Positions 14,477 through 24,212 of a stretch of 51,794 nt of DNA are shown one piece after another (positions within the stretch are counted from its first letter, which is position 1; each line of letters opens with the position of its first letter). The translations under genes were made by a program, and so were the position numbers. The notes beneath the pieces were generated by a model. It saw nothing but the letters and a program-made list of their open reading frames with translations. It ran no database searches and had not been told where the DNA came from. This DNA is from an uncultured Bacillota bacterium (GTDB taxonomy: Bacteria; Bacillota; Clostridia; Oscillospirales; Oscillospiraceae), in the NCBI GenBank assembly GCA_947426945.1, contig CANEFX010000019.1:1-51794 (forward strand). The letters run 5' to 3'.

Positions 14477-16957
14477 TTGAGCAAGCCTACAGTGGAAGTT
14501 TCTGAAAAGCAAAGCCCAATGGAACGGATCTCGGCCTTTATTGTGGACAAACGTAAAGCCTTTTACCTGATGTACATCGGAATCGCTATCTTCTGTATCT
14601 TTTCCAGCGGATGGGTGGCAGTAAACGACGATCTGACCAGCTACCTGCCCGGCACTACAGAGACCCGCCAAGGCCTGACCATCATGGAGGAGGAGTTCGT
14701 CACCTTTGGCACCAGCCGCATTATGGTGGACAACATCTCCTTTGCCCAGGCAGAACGCCTGGCCCAGCAGGCGCGGGCAATCCCGGGGATAAAGTCCGTG
14801 GAGTTTGACGGCACCCGGGACCACTATGTCAACGGCGCCGCCCTGCTGTCTGTCACCTACGACGGCACCGCAGACGACCCGGTAAGCCTGAAGGGGCTTG
14901 AGGGGATCAAATCCCTGCTGGAGGGATTTGACGTCTATGTCACCGGCGATACCGGCGACTCGGCCTCTGAAAGTCTGGAGGCCGAAATGCAGGTGGTCAT
15001 GGTCATTGCCGTGGTCATTATCCTTCTGGTGCTGCTGTTTACCTCCCACACCTATATGGAAATACCCGTACTGCTCATGACCTTCGGCATGGCAGCCCTG
15101 ATGAACAAGGGCACCAACTTTATGTTTGGGGAGATCTCCTTTGTTTCCGACTCGGTGGCGGTGGTACTCCAGCTGGCCCTGGCCATCGACTACGCCATTA
15201 TCCTCTGCCACCGGTACACCGAGGAGAGGGAGCATCTGGAGGCCCGGGAGGCGGTGGTGGCCGCCCTGAGCAAGGCCATTCCCGAGATTTCCGGCTCCTC
15301 TATGACCACCCTGTCCGGCCTGGGCGCCATGTGTTTCATGCAGTTCAGGATCGGCTACGACCTGGGGCTTGTACTGATGAAGGCTATCATTCTCAGTCTG
15401 CTGGCTGTGTTTACCTTGATGCCCGGACTGCTGCTCAGCTTCAGCGCCCTGATCGACCGCACCCACCACCGCAGCTTTGTCCCCCGGATCACCGCCTGGG
15501 GCCGGCTGGCGGTAAAGACCCGCTTCCTTATGCCGCCCCTGTTCGTTGTCCTGCTGATTGGCGGCTTCATTTTTGCCAACCGGTGCCCCTATGCCTACGG
15601 CCAGACCGATTTGACCACCATCCGGAAAAACGACGCTCAGATCGCCCAGGCCAGGGTAAACGACACCTTTGGCCGGGTGAACACCCTGGCGGTGCTGGTG
15701 CCCCAGGGGGACTACGAGCGGGAGGGAAAGCTGCTCCGGGAGTTGGAGCGGATGCCCGAGACCGACACGACTCTGGGTCTGGCCAATGTAGACGCCATGG
15801 ACGGCTATGTCCTCACCGATAAGCTCACTCCCCGGCAGTTTGCCGAGATGACCGATTTGGACATTGAGGTGGCCCGGCTGCTTTACTCCGCCTACGCCGT
15901 GGACCAGGAGACCTACGGCCAGCTGGTATCCGGGGTGGACAGCTACGGAGTGCCTCTGATTGACATGTTCCTCTTTGTCTACGACCAGATGGAGGCAGGC
16001 TATGTCACCCTGGACGAGGACATGACCGGAACCATTCAGGACCTCCACGCTCAGCTCACCGACGCCCAGCTGCAGCTGAAGGGGGAGAACTACAGCCGTC
16101 TGGTCCTCCAGCTCAACCTGCCCGAGGAGAGCGGGGAAACTTTTACCTTCCTGGACACCCTCCATACCGTGGTAAGGCGGTACTATCCAGAAAATTCCTT
16201 CCTGGTGGGCAACTCTACCAGCGACTTTGACCTGTCCACTTCCTTCGGAAACGACAATCTGCTTATCGGCATCCTCACCATCGTTTTTGTGGTGCTGGTG
16301 CTGGTGTTTACCTTCCAGTCCTCCGGCCTGCCCATCCTGCTGATTCTGGTCATCCAGGGCAGCGTGTGGATCAACTTTTCCTTCCCCTACCTGCAGAATG
16401 AGCCTCTGTTTTTCCTCAGCTATCTGGTGGTCAGCTCCATCCAGATGGGCGCCAACATCGACTATGCCATCGTCATCGCCAACCGTTATGTGGAGCTGAA
16501 GCAGTCCATGTCTCTGAAGGACGCGGTGATTGAATCTCTGAACGAGGCGTTCCCCACCATCGTCACCTCGGGCACCATTCTGGCCTCCGCCGGCATTCTG
16601 ATCGGCTTTTTGTCCTCCAATCCTGCTATCGCCTCTATCGGCGTGTGCCTGGGCCGGGGCACCCTGATCTCCATCTTCCTGGTCATGGGTATCCTGCCCC
16701 AGATCTTGCTGCTGGGAGATATCATCATTGAAAAGACCGCCTTTACCCTCAAGGCCCGGCTGCCCATCCAGACCCGTACCGGCGCCCTGCGGGTGGACGG
16801 ACACGTCCGGGGCTATGTCTCCGGCATCGTGGATGCCGATTTCAACGGCGTGCTCCACGGCACCATCAACGCCTCTGTGGCCGCCGGAGATATCCGGCCT
16901 GAGGAGGGTCCTCCACCGGCCCTCACGGCCGGTAAGGAGGGTGCAACCCATGAATAA
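14477..16957 (+). CDS. MMPL-family RND transporter
   Basis: This 826-residue polytopic protein has two MMPL halves. Each has one helix (first half FYLMYIGIAIFCIFSSGW), an extracellular domain and a bundle of helices, e.g. VMVIAVVIILLVLLFTSHTYMEIPVLLMTFG and VVLQLALAIDYAIILCHRY in the first, and LLIGILTIVFVVLVLVFTF and SYLVVSSIQMGANIDYAIVIANRY in the second. The paired DYAII/DYAIV helices are the MMPL signature of proton-coupled transport. A hydrophilic tail of about 70 residues follows the last helix. The start is TTG 14477, 8 bases after AAAGGAG; there is no ATG at a suitable distance. MMPL proteins export lipids, polyketides or surface components. The last 8 bp overlap the GLUG protein gene, implying a dedicated partnership. 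Confidence 0.92.
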   Translation: MSKPTVEVSEKQSPMERISAFIVDKRKAFYLMYIGIAIFCIFSSGWVAVNDDLTSYLPGTTETRQGLTIMEEEFVTFGTSRIMVDNISFAQAERLAQQARAIPGIKSVEFDGTRDHYVNGAALLSVTYDGTADDPVSLKGLEGIKSLLEGFDVYVTGDTGDSASESLEAEMQVVMVIAVVIILLVLLFTSHTYMEIPVLLMTFGMAALMNKGTNFMFGEISFVSDSVAVVLQLALAIDYAIILCHRYTEEREHLEAREAVVAALSKAIPEISGSSMTTLSGLGAMCFMQFRIGYDLGLVLMKAIILSLLAVFTLMPGLLLSFSALIDRTHHRSFVPRITAWGRLAVKTRFLMPPLFVVLLIGGFIFANRCPYAYGQTDLTTIRKNDAQIAQARVNDTFGRVNTLAVLVPQGDYEREGKLLRELERMPETDTTLGLANVDAMDGYVLTDKLTPRQFAEMTDLDIEVARLLYSAYAVDQETYGQLVSGVDSYGVPLIDMFLFVYDQMEAGYVTLDEDMTGTIQDLHAQLTDAQLQLKGENYSRLVLQLNLPEESGETFTFLDTLHTVVRRYYPENSFLVGNSTSDFDLSTSFGNDNLLIGILTIVFVVLVLVFTFQSSGLPILLILVIQGSVWINFSFPYLQNEPLFFLSYLVVSSIQMGANIDYAIVIANRYVELKQSMSLKDAVIESLNEAFPTIVTSGTILASAGILIGFLSSNPAIASIGVCLGRGTLISIFLVMGILPQILLLGDIIIEKTAFTLKARLPIQTRTGALRVDGHVRGYVSGIVDADFNGVLHGTINASVAAGDIRPEEGPPPALTAGKEGATHE

Positions 16958-19900
16958 ACGTTTCAACAACCGTCTCCTCGCTCTTCTGCTGGCCTGGTGG
17001 CTGATCTCCACCCTGGCCGTTCCTCTGGCCAAAGCGTCGGCTCCGGAGGGGGAGAGAATTGTCATTTCCAGCGTGGAGGACCTGCGCCGGCTTGCCAAAA
17101 ACTGCGCTCTGGATACCTGGTCCCAGAAAAAGACCGTAGTCCTCGCCGCTGATCTGGACCTGGAGGAAGAAGAATTTGTTCCCATTCCCACCTTTGGCGG
17201 CGCCTTCCTGGGTCAGGGACACACCATCTCCGGTCTGCATCTTACCTCTCCCGGCTCCACCCAGGGGCTGTTCCGCCGCATTCAGCCCTCCGGCCTGGTG
17301 CGGGACCTGACTGTCAAAGGAACGGTGGCCCCCGAGGGCACCCGCTCTACTGTAGGCGGCATCGTGGGGGACAACGCAGGCACCCTGGAGAACTGTGCCT
17401 TTCAGGGCACGGTTCAGGGGAAGGCCGGGGTAGGCGGCGTCGCCGGCCGGAACAGCGAGAGCGGACAGCTTATCGGCTGCGCCGCCTCCGGCTCCGTCAC
17501 CGGCGAGAGCGCCACCGGCGGTATTGCGGGCCGCAACCTGGGCCTGCTGCTCAAATGTGATAACAGCGCCGGGGTAAATCTGACTCAGACCGAAACCCCT
17601 GTAGACCTGCTGGAGGCAGATGCCGGAGCCGCTCTGGAGGAGCGGGCCGCCGCCGATGACGAGACCTACCACTTGCTCAGCAGCTGTTCCGACACCGGCG
17701 GTATTGCGGGTTGCTCCAGCGGAATCGTTCAGAGCTGCACCAACCGGGGAGGGGTGGGCTATCCCCATGTGGGCTACAACTCCGGCGGCATTGTCGGACG
17801 GCAGAACGGTTACGTGGCCGGCTGCATCAACTACGGAACGGTCCACGGGCGAAAGGACGTAGGCGGCATTGTCGGGCAGGCCGAGCCCTATCTTGTGGTG
17901 GACCCGGGACAGGACACACTGGAGCTGCTCCAGAAGGAACTGAGCACCCTGGAGCGCCTGATTGATCGTGCTCTGGACGACTCCCGGCGCATCGGGGACG
18001 AGACGGCTGTTCGGCTGGAGGCCATGGGGTCCTTCGCTGGTGACGCCCGGGACAGCTCCAGAGATCTGCTGAACCAGGTCTCAGACTTTACAGATGAAAA
18101 TATCGGCTCGGTCAATACCCTGGCCGCCGACGTTACCAACGCACTGGATAAAATTTCTCCCGCGCTGGACGACCTGTCCAATATGGGGCGGCAGCTGGAG
18201 CGACTGTCCAAACAGCTGAACAGCGCTCTGGACGATCTGGGCGGAGCCGTGGACACCGGAGACCGGGTGATTGGTGACCTCCGAAGCGCCGCTGGCCGGC
18301 TGGAGCAGTCCAAAGGCCAGTTCGGCTCTGCGGTGAACGGCCTGCAACAGGCCCTGGACAGCTTGCAGCACGCGGTATTTCCCGAGGGTGGGGGCGGACC
18401 GGTCCAGCCAGCGCCAGAAGATCTGGCAGCGGCCCTGGACGGGCTGCGCCGCGCCTGTGACGCTTTGATCGGCACTGGGGGCAGCCTGGAAGGCACGCTG
18501 GACGACCTGCAGCGGGCCCTGGACAACGCCAAGCCTCTGCCCGGCCAGCTGGAGAACGCCCTGGATGGTCTTCAGGACGCCTCCGGCACCTCGGCCGCCA
18601 TCGGGCGGCTGATGCGCCGTTCCTTCGACGTCATCGGCCGGGCTGTGGACGGCCTCACCCGGGACGGTCCGGCAGAGTTTACACCCTTGGGAGAGGACTT
18701 CCGTCAATCCAGTGACAGCCTTTTTGACGCCCTGTCCGGTCTGTCCGGTGAGATGGATGGTCTTCAGTCCACCCTTCAAGACGGGGGAGGCGCCCTGAAC
18801 GCCGACCTGCGGGCCATCAACCGTCAGTTTAACGTGGTACTCGATGTGGTGCTGGACGCCATGATCGACCTTAATGACGACATGGAGGAGGGAATCAACG
18901 CGGTTATCCAGGACACCTCTGACGAAGATGTTGCCTCCACCCGGGAGGGCAAGGTGGCCGACTGCCGCAATACCGGCGCTGTGGAGGGTGACCGGAATGT
19001 GGGCGGTGTCATTGGAACGGTGAGTATCGAATTCGATCTGGACCCGGAGGACGATGTTTGGGAACAGCTGTCCTTCGGCGCTGCCTATGAGACCAAGGCA
19101 GTCCTCCTGGGCTGCGTCAATCAAGGCGCGGTCACTGCCAAGAAGGACTGTGTGGGCGGGCTGGTCGGCCGGATGGACCTGGGCACCGCGCTGAATTGCC
19201 AGAGCTATGGCCCGGTCACCAGCACCGCCGGAGACTATGTGGGCGGCGCGGCCGGCTGGGCAGACGCCTCGATTCGGAACTGCTGGGCTAAAAACACTCT
19301 GTCCGGCGGGAACTACGTGGGCGGGATTGCCGGCTGGGCCAGCCGGCTGCAGGGCTGCCGGGCTATCGCCACCGTTGCCGGAGGGGCTGAGTATCTGGGC
19401 GCTGTTGCCGGCAGCGTGGAAACCGGCGGCATCCTTCGGGACAACCGTTTTGTGGATACCGGCTTGGCCGGGGTGGACGGGGTCAGCTATGCCGGACGGG
19501 CAGAACCCATCCCTTTCGACGAGCTGTCCAAAACAGAGGGCGTGCCCCCGGAGTTCACCTCCTTTACCCTTACTCTGCTGGCGGAGGGGGCCGTCGTGGC
19601 TCGGATTCCCTTCCTCTATGGGGAGGACCTGTCTAAAATCGACCTGCCCCCGGTACCGGAACAGGAGGGCAGCTACGGTCTGTGGCCGGAGTTTGACGTT
19701 TCCGGCCTCAGCTCCGATCTCACGGTGGAGGCGGTGTACGCCCCCTGGGTCATGGTAGTGGCCAGCCAGGAGCTCTCCGACAGGCTGTCCCTGGCTCTGG
19801 CGGAGGGGAAGTTCACACAGCAGGCCGCCCTCCATGTAACAGACAGCATGCAGGCCCCGCCCCAGGATGCGGGAGAGGATGCTCTGGTCTGGGACGTCTC

Positions 19901-20234
19901 TCTCACCGGGACCGAGCTGGGCGCGGCAGACGCCGTTCCTCTTCGGCTGCTGAGCCCCGGCGGCAAGGCCGACCTCTGGCAGTTCCGGGACAGCCAGTGG
20001 CAGCAGGTGGAGAGCACCCTGAATGGACAGTACCTGCTGTTGACCATGGAGGGCGTCCAGGGCACCTTCTGCATCCGCCCCCACAGAAGCGCCGCATGGC
20101 TGATCCCGGCCGCCTCCGGAGGGGCGGCGGTACTGGCCGCGCTGCTGATCGGCTCTGCCGCAGGCCGGAAAAAAAAGAAGGCCGCGGCAGCGGCCAGGGC
20201 TCAGAAGGAAAAAGAAGAGGCGGCCCCGAAGTGA
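16950..20234 (+). CDS. Large secreted membrane-anchored protein with GLUG repeats and central coiled coil
   Basis: This 1094-residue protein has a signal peptide (KRFNNRLLALLLAWWLIST, cleavage after about residue 29). A beta-rich GLUG block follows (about 125-315, repeated GGIVG...GTV units such as VGGIVGDNAGTLENC). A predicted helical/coiled-coil region (about 320-660) has recurring ALDDL/ALDGLQ-type heptads and almost no cysteine. A second GLUG block (about 668-840) and a beta domain (845-1040) precede a C-terminal helix (WLIPAASGGAAVLAALLIG) and a lysine/alanine-rich cytoplasmic tail. ATG 16950 has AAGGAGG upstream and overlaps the MMPL stop by 8 bp. There is no LPXTG or SLH anchor. The coiled coil recalls YhgE/Pip-type MMPL partners, but that is only an analogy. 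Its function is unknown; it may be an extracytoplasmic extension or receptor of the transporter. Confidence 0.85.
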   Translation: MNKRFNNRLLALLLAWWLISTLAVPLAKASAPEGERIVISSVEDLRRLAKNCALDTWSQKKTVVLAADLDLEEEEFVPIPTFGGAFLGQGHTISGLHLTSPGSTQGLFRRIQPSGLVRDLTVKGTVAPEGTRSTVGGIVGDNAGTLENCAFQGTVQGKAGVGGVAGRNSESGQLIGCAASGSVTGESATGGIAGRNLGLLLKCDNSAGVNLTQTETPVDLLEADAGAALEERAAADDETYHLLSSCSDTGGIAGCSSGIVQSCTNRGGVGYPHVGYNSGGIVGRQNGYVAGCINYGTVHGRKDVGGIVGQAEPYLVVDPGQDTLELLQKELSTLERLIDRALDDSRRIGDETAVRLEAMGSFAGDARDSSRDLLNQVSDFTDENIGSVNTLAADVTNALDKISPALDDLSNMGRQLERLSKQLNSALDDLGGAVDTGDRVIGDLRSAAGRLEQSKGQFGSAVNGLQQALDSLQHAVFPEGGGGPVQPAPEDLAAALDGLRRACDALIGTGGSLEGTLDDLQRALDNAKPLPGQLENALDGLQDASGTSAAIGRLMRRSFDVIGRAVDGLTRDGPAEFTPLGEDFRQSSDSLFDALSGLSGEMDGLQSTLQDGGGALNADLRAINRQFNVVLDVVLDAMIDLNDDMEEGINAVIQDTSDEDVASTREGKVADCRNTGAVEGDRNVGGVIGTVSIEFDLDPEDDVWEQLSFGAAYETKAVLLGCVNQGAVTAKKDCVGGLVGRMDLGTALNCQSYGPVTSTAGDYVGGAAGWADASIRNCWAKNTLSGGNYVGGIAGWASRLQGCRAIATVAGGAEYLGAVAGSVETGGILRDNRFVDTGLAGVDGVSYAGRAEPIPFDELSKTEGVPPEFTSFTLTLLAEGAVVARIPFLYGEDLSKIDLPPVPEQEGSYGLWPEFDVSGLSSDLTVEAVYAPWVMVVASQELSDRLSLALAEGKFTQQAALHVTDSMQAPPQDAGEDALVWDVSLTGTELGAADAVPLRLLSPGGKADLWQFRDSQWQQVESTLNGQYLLLTMEGVQGTFCIRPHRSAAWLIPAASGGAAVLAALLIGSAAGRKKKKAAAAARAQKEKEEAAPK

Positions 20235-20240
20235 AAATAT

Positions 20241-20283
20241 GCCCCGCCTGCCGGACAGGTATATACTGTCCGGCAGGCGGGGC
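20241..20283. terminator. Strong bidirectional terminator
   Basis: A perfect 18-bp stem (20241-20258 with 20266-20283, GCCCCGCC at its base) with a 7-base loop. The right side is T-rich (GATTTGTTTTAT) and the minus-strand side reads ATATTTTC. It ends the MMPL-GLUG operon and, from the other strand, the SLH operon. Confidence 0.85.
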
Positions 20284-20378
20284 GATTTGTTTTATCAAGG
20301 GCGGAACTCGGCTGCCTTCTGCCGCACGCCGCAGTCCCGCTTCCGGGGCAGGCCAGCCCCCCCGAAAAATTCAACCGC

Positions 20379-22229
20379 TCATTTTGGCGCCGCCACAATG
20401 ATCCGGATACGCCCGCCGGCAGAATACCCCAAATCATCGTACCAGCCGGTGAGTTGATAATCCACACCGTTTACCTGAGACAGATCAGTCAGGTAATAAC
20501 CCTGACTGCCGGTGCCGTCCCGGAGCAGAACCTGGACATCCTCAGCAATCTTATACTCCCTGCCTCCGCCCATGGCGCTGACATCGGACAGGCTGTCCAG
20601 GGCTACTGAGGTCAACTGCCGGATGCTCCTCAGCGCGCCTTTTTCGTAAGCCAGCATGGCCCCGCCGACCTTGACGGCATATCTGCTCCCGCCGCTGATG
20701 CTCCGGACCTGGCCTTCCTGAATATAGGTGTAGCCGACAGAGATGCTCGTCTCACTGGAATTGTCCTCAATTCCGCTGACGTAAATATAGGGCCGGGTAT
20801 CGCCGGTGACATTCCGGAGCACCATGCGATCGATTTCTCCGGCGGCATTCAGGGTGTAGCAGCGCACGTCCTCACCGGACAGCTTGGCCCCCGCCAGACG
20901 GGAGGGATAGACGCGGGCATAGCCTCCGTTGTCATCCGTGTCCAGAATCTGTACTCCGGCGGCAAATTTTTGGCTGCCGATACCGGTTGCGTCCTTGCTC
21001 ACCGTCCCCTCCAGCCTTTTTGTGGACAGTCCGCTCACAGTTGTCCCGGATTGGGTGGTGGATACGGTGACCAGCCGTCCCTCGGACAGCGCCGTCCCAC
21101 TGTGGTAGAAGGTACGCACCACCCCGTCGGTGCAGGCCACCCGGGTGGTCACCTGAGCGGAGGCAATGGCGGAGCCGGTGGTGGTAGCGGTAGAGGAGGC
21201 CTTGCTGCTGGACACCACCAAGCCATAGTAAATCGCCTCATTTTCCAGGGCATCGATGACCCGGACCACCTCGCCGTTCATGCCCAGAAGAAGGGTAACC
21301 ATATCCCCCTCCTGAAAGCTTCCCTGACTGGAGAGCTGGTAAGCGGCCTCAGAGACGCCGATCTGATAGCTCACCCCGGCCACCGTGACGGCGGTGGGGG
21401 CGGCGGCGCTGGGGGACAGACCGGTGAGCGTGCCCGTCACCCGGTCATGATAGATCCACACCGTGGACATATTGGCGTTGTAGTAATAGACGTCATACTG
21501 CCGCACCGCCGACAGGGAGGACGCCGCCCCATTATAGTACACGGTACCAGGCGTAAAGGGCAGAGAGAGGAATGCGTCCTCCGACACATAGGGACCCTTG
21601 GTGCCGGCGGCGACCAGAGCGGAATAGTCCACCTGGCCGTTGGTGACGGAATAGCCCAGGGTGGTTCCGTACACCGTCCCGGCGCTGGTCTTGGCGGTAA
21701 GCAGATTGTAGAACAGATCCACACAGTCCTGCCGGGTCAGCCGGCTTCCCCGCTCTGCGGATACACCGTCCAGCAGGCCGAGGGTGCCTGCCTTGGACAG
21801 CTGGGCGGCGGGGTAAGCTCCCTTCAGCGCGGCGGAATCGTAGCCCAGCGCCTTCAGCAGGGCGGCGCAGCCTTCCTCCAAGGTAACAGCCTGGTCGGGG
21901 CGGAAGGTGCCGTCCACATAGCCGGTCATCCAGCCCTGCTCGATAGCGATACGGACATAACCGCTGGCCCAGTAATCCCCTTTCAGATCCTTAAAGAGGG
22001 AACTGCCATAGCCCTCCGCCGAATCCTTGTAGGGAGAAGCCGCCGTCAGCATCCGGGCAAACTGGGCTCTGGTAACCTGGCTGTCCAGACTGCCGCTGTC
22101 CGTGAGGATGCCCAGGGCCTGAACCGCCTCCTGCTTGGTGCCGGAGCCGGCGGCCTCCGCTCCGGCGCACAGCAGTGAGAAGGAGAGGCATACAATGAGG
22201 GCCGCAGAAATGATATGTCTTGCTTTCAT
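20379..22229 (-). CDS. SLH-domain surface protein
   Basis: This 616-residue protein has a signal peptide (ARHIISAALIVCLSFSLLCAGAEA) and about three SLH repeats in the first 190 residues (TRAQFARMLTAASPY; DYWASGYVRIAIEQGWMTGY with TFRPDQAVTLEEGCAALLKALGY; a third with LTRQDCVDLFYNLL). SLH domains anchor proteins to pyruvylated secondary wall polymers. The remaining 420 residues are beta-rich, serine/threonine-rich and unrecognised, with a short internal linker (SSSKASSTATTTGS). ATG 22229 has AAAGGAAGC upstream. It is the last gene of the MacA/ATPase/permease unit, 51 bp after the permease without an obvious terminator, so it may be a wall-anchored accessory of that exporter. Confidence 0.88.
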   Translation of the reverse strand: MKARHIISAALIVCLSFSLLCAGAEAAGSGTKQEAVQALGILTDSGSLDSQVTRAQFARMLTAASPYKDSAEGYGSSLFKDLKGDYWASGYVRIAIEQGWMTGYVDGTFRPDQAVTLEEGCAALLKALGYDSAALKGAYPAAQLSKAGTLGLLDGVSAERGSRLTRQDCVDLFYNLLTAKTSAGTVYGTTLGYSVTNGQVDYSALVAAGTKGPYVSEDAFLSLPFTPGTVYYNGAASSLSAVRQYDVYYYNANMSTVWIYHDRVTGTLTGLSPSAAAPTAVTVAGVSYQIGVSEAAYQLSSQGSFQEGDMVTLLLGMNGEVVRVIDALENEAIYYGLVVSSSKASSTATTTGSAIASAQVTTRVACTDGVVRTFYHSGTALSEGRLVTVSTTQSGTTVSGLSTKRLEGTVSKDATGIGSQKFAAGVQILDTDDNGGYARVYPSRLAGAKLSGEDVRCYTLNAAGEIDRMVLRNVTGDTRPYIYVSGIEDNSSETSISVGYTYIQEGQVRSISGGSRYAVKVGGAMLAYEKGALRSIRQLTSVALDSLSDVSAMGGGREYKIAEDVQVLLRDGTGSQGYYLTDLSQVNGVDYQLTGWYDDLGYSAGGRIRIIVAAPK

Positions 22230-22280
22230 GATATTGCTTCCTTTCAGATCTGAGATGTAAGAGCGGACCGGTATACGCGG

Positions 22281-23471
22281 TCAGTCATAATGCAGCGCGT
22301 CGATGGGGTTGAGCCGCGCCGCTTTTTTTGCGGGGAGGTAGCCGAAGAGCACTCCGATGCCCGCCGAAATACCGAACGCCATGAGAACGGCGAAGGGAGT
22401 GGGGGCCACGGTAAGGGCTTCCCCCAACAGGCGGGCCACCGCCACGGTGGCCGCCGCCGACAGGAAATAGCCCAGTCCGATTCCGATAAGTCCGCCCAGG
22501 GCGCTGGTGACCGCCGCCTCAATGACAAACTGCTCCATGATGGTCCGCTCCTTGGCCCCCAGGGATTTGCGCACACCGATTTCCCGGGTGCGCTCGGTGA
22601 CCGAGACCAGCATGATGTTCATGATTCCGATTCCTCCGACTACCAGGGAGATGGCGGCAATACCCGCCAGCACACCCACCAGGATATTGATCATCCCGGT
22701 CATGGTGTCCACCAGCTCAGACATGGTGATGATGGTGAAGTAGTCGTCGCTGCCGAAAAATTCAGTCAGCGACCGCTCCAAGGCTGCCTTGCTCTGGTCG
22801 ATCCGGTCCTCATCCGTCATGGTGACCACATAGCTGGACACCCGGCTGCCCCCCAGTCGGGCGGCGGTGGAGTAGGGCAGGTAGAGGCAGTCGTCGCTGC
22901 CCCCCTCGCTCATGGAGTCCTCCCGCTGGGAGAGCACTCCCACGACGGTCAGAGCCTGGCCTCCCACCCGCAGGGTCTGGCCCAGGGCGTTTCCGCCAAA
23001 GTAGGCCTGATTCACATAGGCCCCCACCACGCACACCTTGGCCCGGGTAGCGATGTCGCTGTATTGCAGTCCCCGTCCCCGGGAGATAGTGCAGCTGTAG
23101 ATCCTGTTGTAGTCCTCGCTCACCCCGGAGGCCGAGGTGGAGGTGGTCTCCGTCCCGATCTTCACCCCGCTCATCATGGACACGGTGGGGGAGCACAGCT
23201 CCAGCTCGCCGGGGTGGGCCGCCACGATGGCATACATATCCTCCACCTCCATGGTCCGGGTGGCCCCCCGGGACTGGACGGAGACGGTGAGGGTGTTGGT
23301 GCCCATACTGGAAAAGCTGTCGGCGATGTAGTGCTCCAAACCGCTGCCCAGGCCCACGATGACGATGACTGCCGCCACGCCGATAATGATGCCCAGCATG
23401 GTGAGCAGGGTACGGACCTTGCTGGAGACAATATTTTTCAGGGCCAGGGAGAGGGATTCCGTAATTTTCAT
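22281..23471 (-). CDS. MacB-type ABC transporter permease
   Basis: This 396-residue FtsX/MacB-fold permease has an N-terminal helix (VRTLLTMLGIIIGVAAVIVIVGLG), a large extracytoplasmic MacB periplasmic-core-like domain (about 50-260) and three C-terminal helices. It contains the conserved IGIMNIMLVSVTERTREIGVRKSLGA and AARLNPIDALHYD tail. ATG 23471 overlaps the ATPase stop by 4 bp (ATGA). A longer open frame exists upstream but overlaps the ATPase gene and is a shadow. It works mechanically with the ATPase and the MacA-like adaptor to expel peptides, lipids or antimicrobials from the membrane or cell surface. Confidence 0.9.
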   Translation of the reverse strand: MKITESLSLALKNIVSSKVRTLLTMLGIIIGVAAVIVIVGLGSGLEHYIADSFSSMGTNTLTVSVQSRGATRTMEVEDMYAIVAAHPGELELCSPTVSMMSGVKIGTETTSTSASGVSEDYNRIYSCTISRGRGLQYSDIATRAKVCVVGAYVNQAYFGGNALGQTLRVGGQALTVVGVLSQREDSMSEGGSDDCLYLPYSTAARLGGSRVSSYVVTMTDEDRIDQSKAALERSLTEFFGSDDYFTIITMSELVDTMTGMINILVGVLAGIAAISLVVGGIGIMNIMLVSVTERTREIGVRKSLGAKERTIMEQFVIEAAVTSALGGLIGIGLGYFLSAAATVAVARLLGEALTVAPTPFAVLMAFGISAGIGVLFGYLPAKKAARLNPIDALHYD

Positions 23472-24211
23472 GCGCTGCCGCCCCCTCTCTCGTCTGCGGC
23501 CATGGGTGTGACCACCGCTGACCTGGCGTCGGCGGGTCCGTCGTACACCACCCGGCCGTCCTCCAGACGGATGATGCGTTGGGCCTGGACGGCGATGGAG
23601 TTGTCGTGGGTGATGAGGACCACCGTATGTCCGGCGCTGTGGAGGTCCTGAAGCACAGAGAGCACCTCCCGTCCGGTGCGGGAGTCCAGAGCGCCGGTGG
23701 GCTCGTCGGCCAGAATGACCGAGGGCTTTCCCACCAGGGCCCGGGCAATGGATACCCGCTGCTGCTGTCCCCCGGACAGCTCCATGGGCTTGTGCCGCCA
23801 CTTATCCTCCAGCCCTACCTGTTCCAAAGCGGCCCGGGCCCGCTCCCGGCGCTCTCCCCGGGGAACGCCGGCGTACATCAGGGGAACTTCGACATTTTCC
23901 AACAGATTCAGTTTAGGCAGCAGGTTATACTGCTGAAAGATGAAGCCCAGCATCTCATTCCGAATCTCCGCCAGCTGGTTTTTGTTCATCTGACCCACAT
24001 CCTGTCCGTTGAGGAGGTAGGTCCCCTGAGTCGGCACATCCAGGCAGCCGATAATATTCATGCAGGTGGACTTGCCCGACCCGGAGGAGCCCACAATGGC
24101 GGTAAACTCCCCGGTCCCGATCTCAAAGGAGATGTGGTCGGCGGCTGTGACCGTGCTGTCCCCCATGTGGTAATACTTACATACGTCCTGAAAGGTAATC
24201 AACGCCGCCAT
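23468..24211 (-). CDS. MacB/LolD-type ABC transporter ATPase
   Basis: This 247-residue ATPase has Walker [11 protein letters not shown]-loop FIFQQYNLL, signature [15 protein letters not shown], Walker [13 protein letters not shown] and the H-loop VLITHDN. The [18 protein letters not shown] insert is typical of the lipoprotein/macrolide exporter (MacB/LolD) clade. ATG 24211 is behind GGAGGTTTCTGAT, one base after the adaptor stop, so the three transport genes are translated as a unit. Confidence 0.95.
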   Translation of the reverse strand: MAALITFQDVCKYYHMGDSTVTAADHISFEIGTGEFTAIVGSSGSGKSTCMNIIGCLDVPTQGTYLLNGQDVGQMNKNQLAEIRNEMLGFIFQQYNLLPKLNLLENVEVPLMYAGVPRGERRERARAALEQVGLEDKWRHKPMELSGGQQQRVSIARALVGKPSVILADEPTGALDSRTGREVLSVLQDLHSAGHTVVLITHDNSIAVQAQRIIRLEDGRVVYDGPADARSAVVTPMAADERGGGSA

Positions 24212-24212
24212 A

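Noticed and set aside
14303-17191. A long open frame of about 960 codons on the minus strand opposite the MMPL gene
   Set aside because: It is Gly/His/Gln-rich, typical of a shadow frame in GC-rich DNA, has no ribosome site, and the plus strand encodes an unmistakable MMPL protein.
17340-19470. GLUG repeats as a DNA-level tandem repeat or CRISPR-like array
   Set aside because: The repetition is at protein level with divergent codons; no identical DNA repeats or spacers occur. No CRISPR array was seen anywhere in the window.
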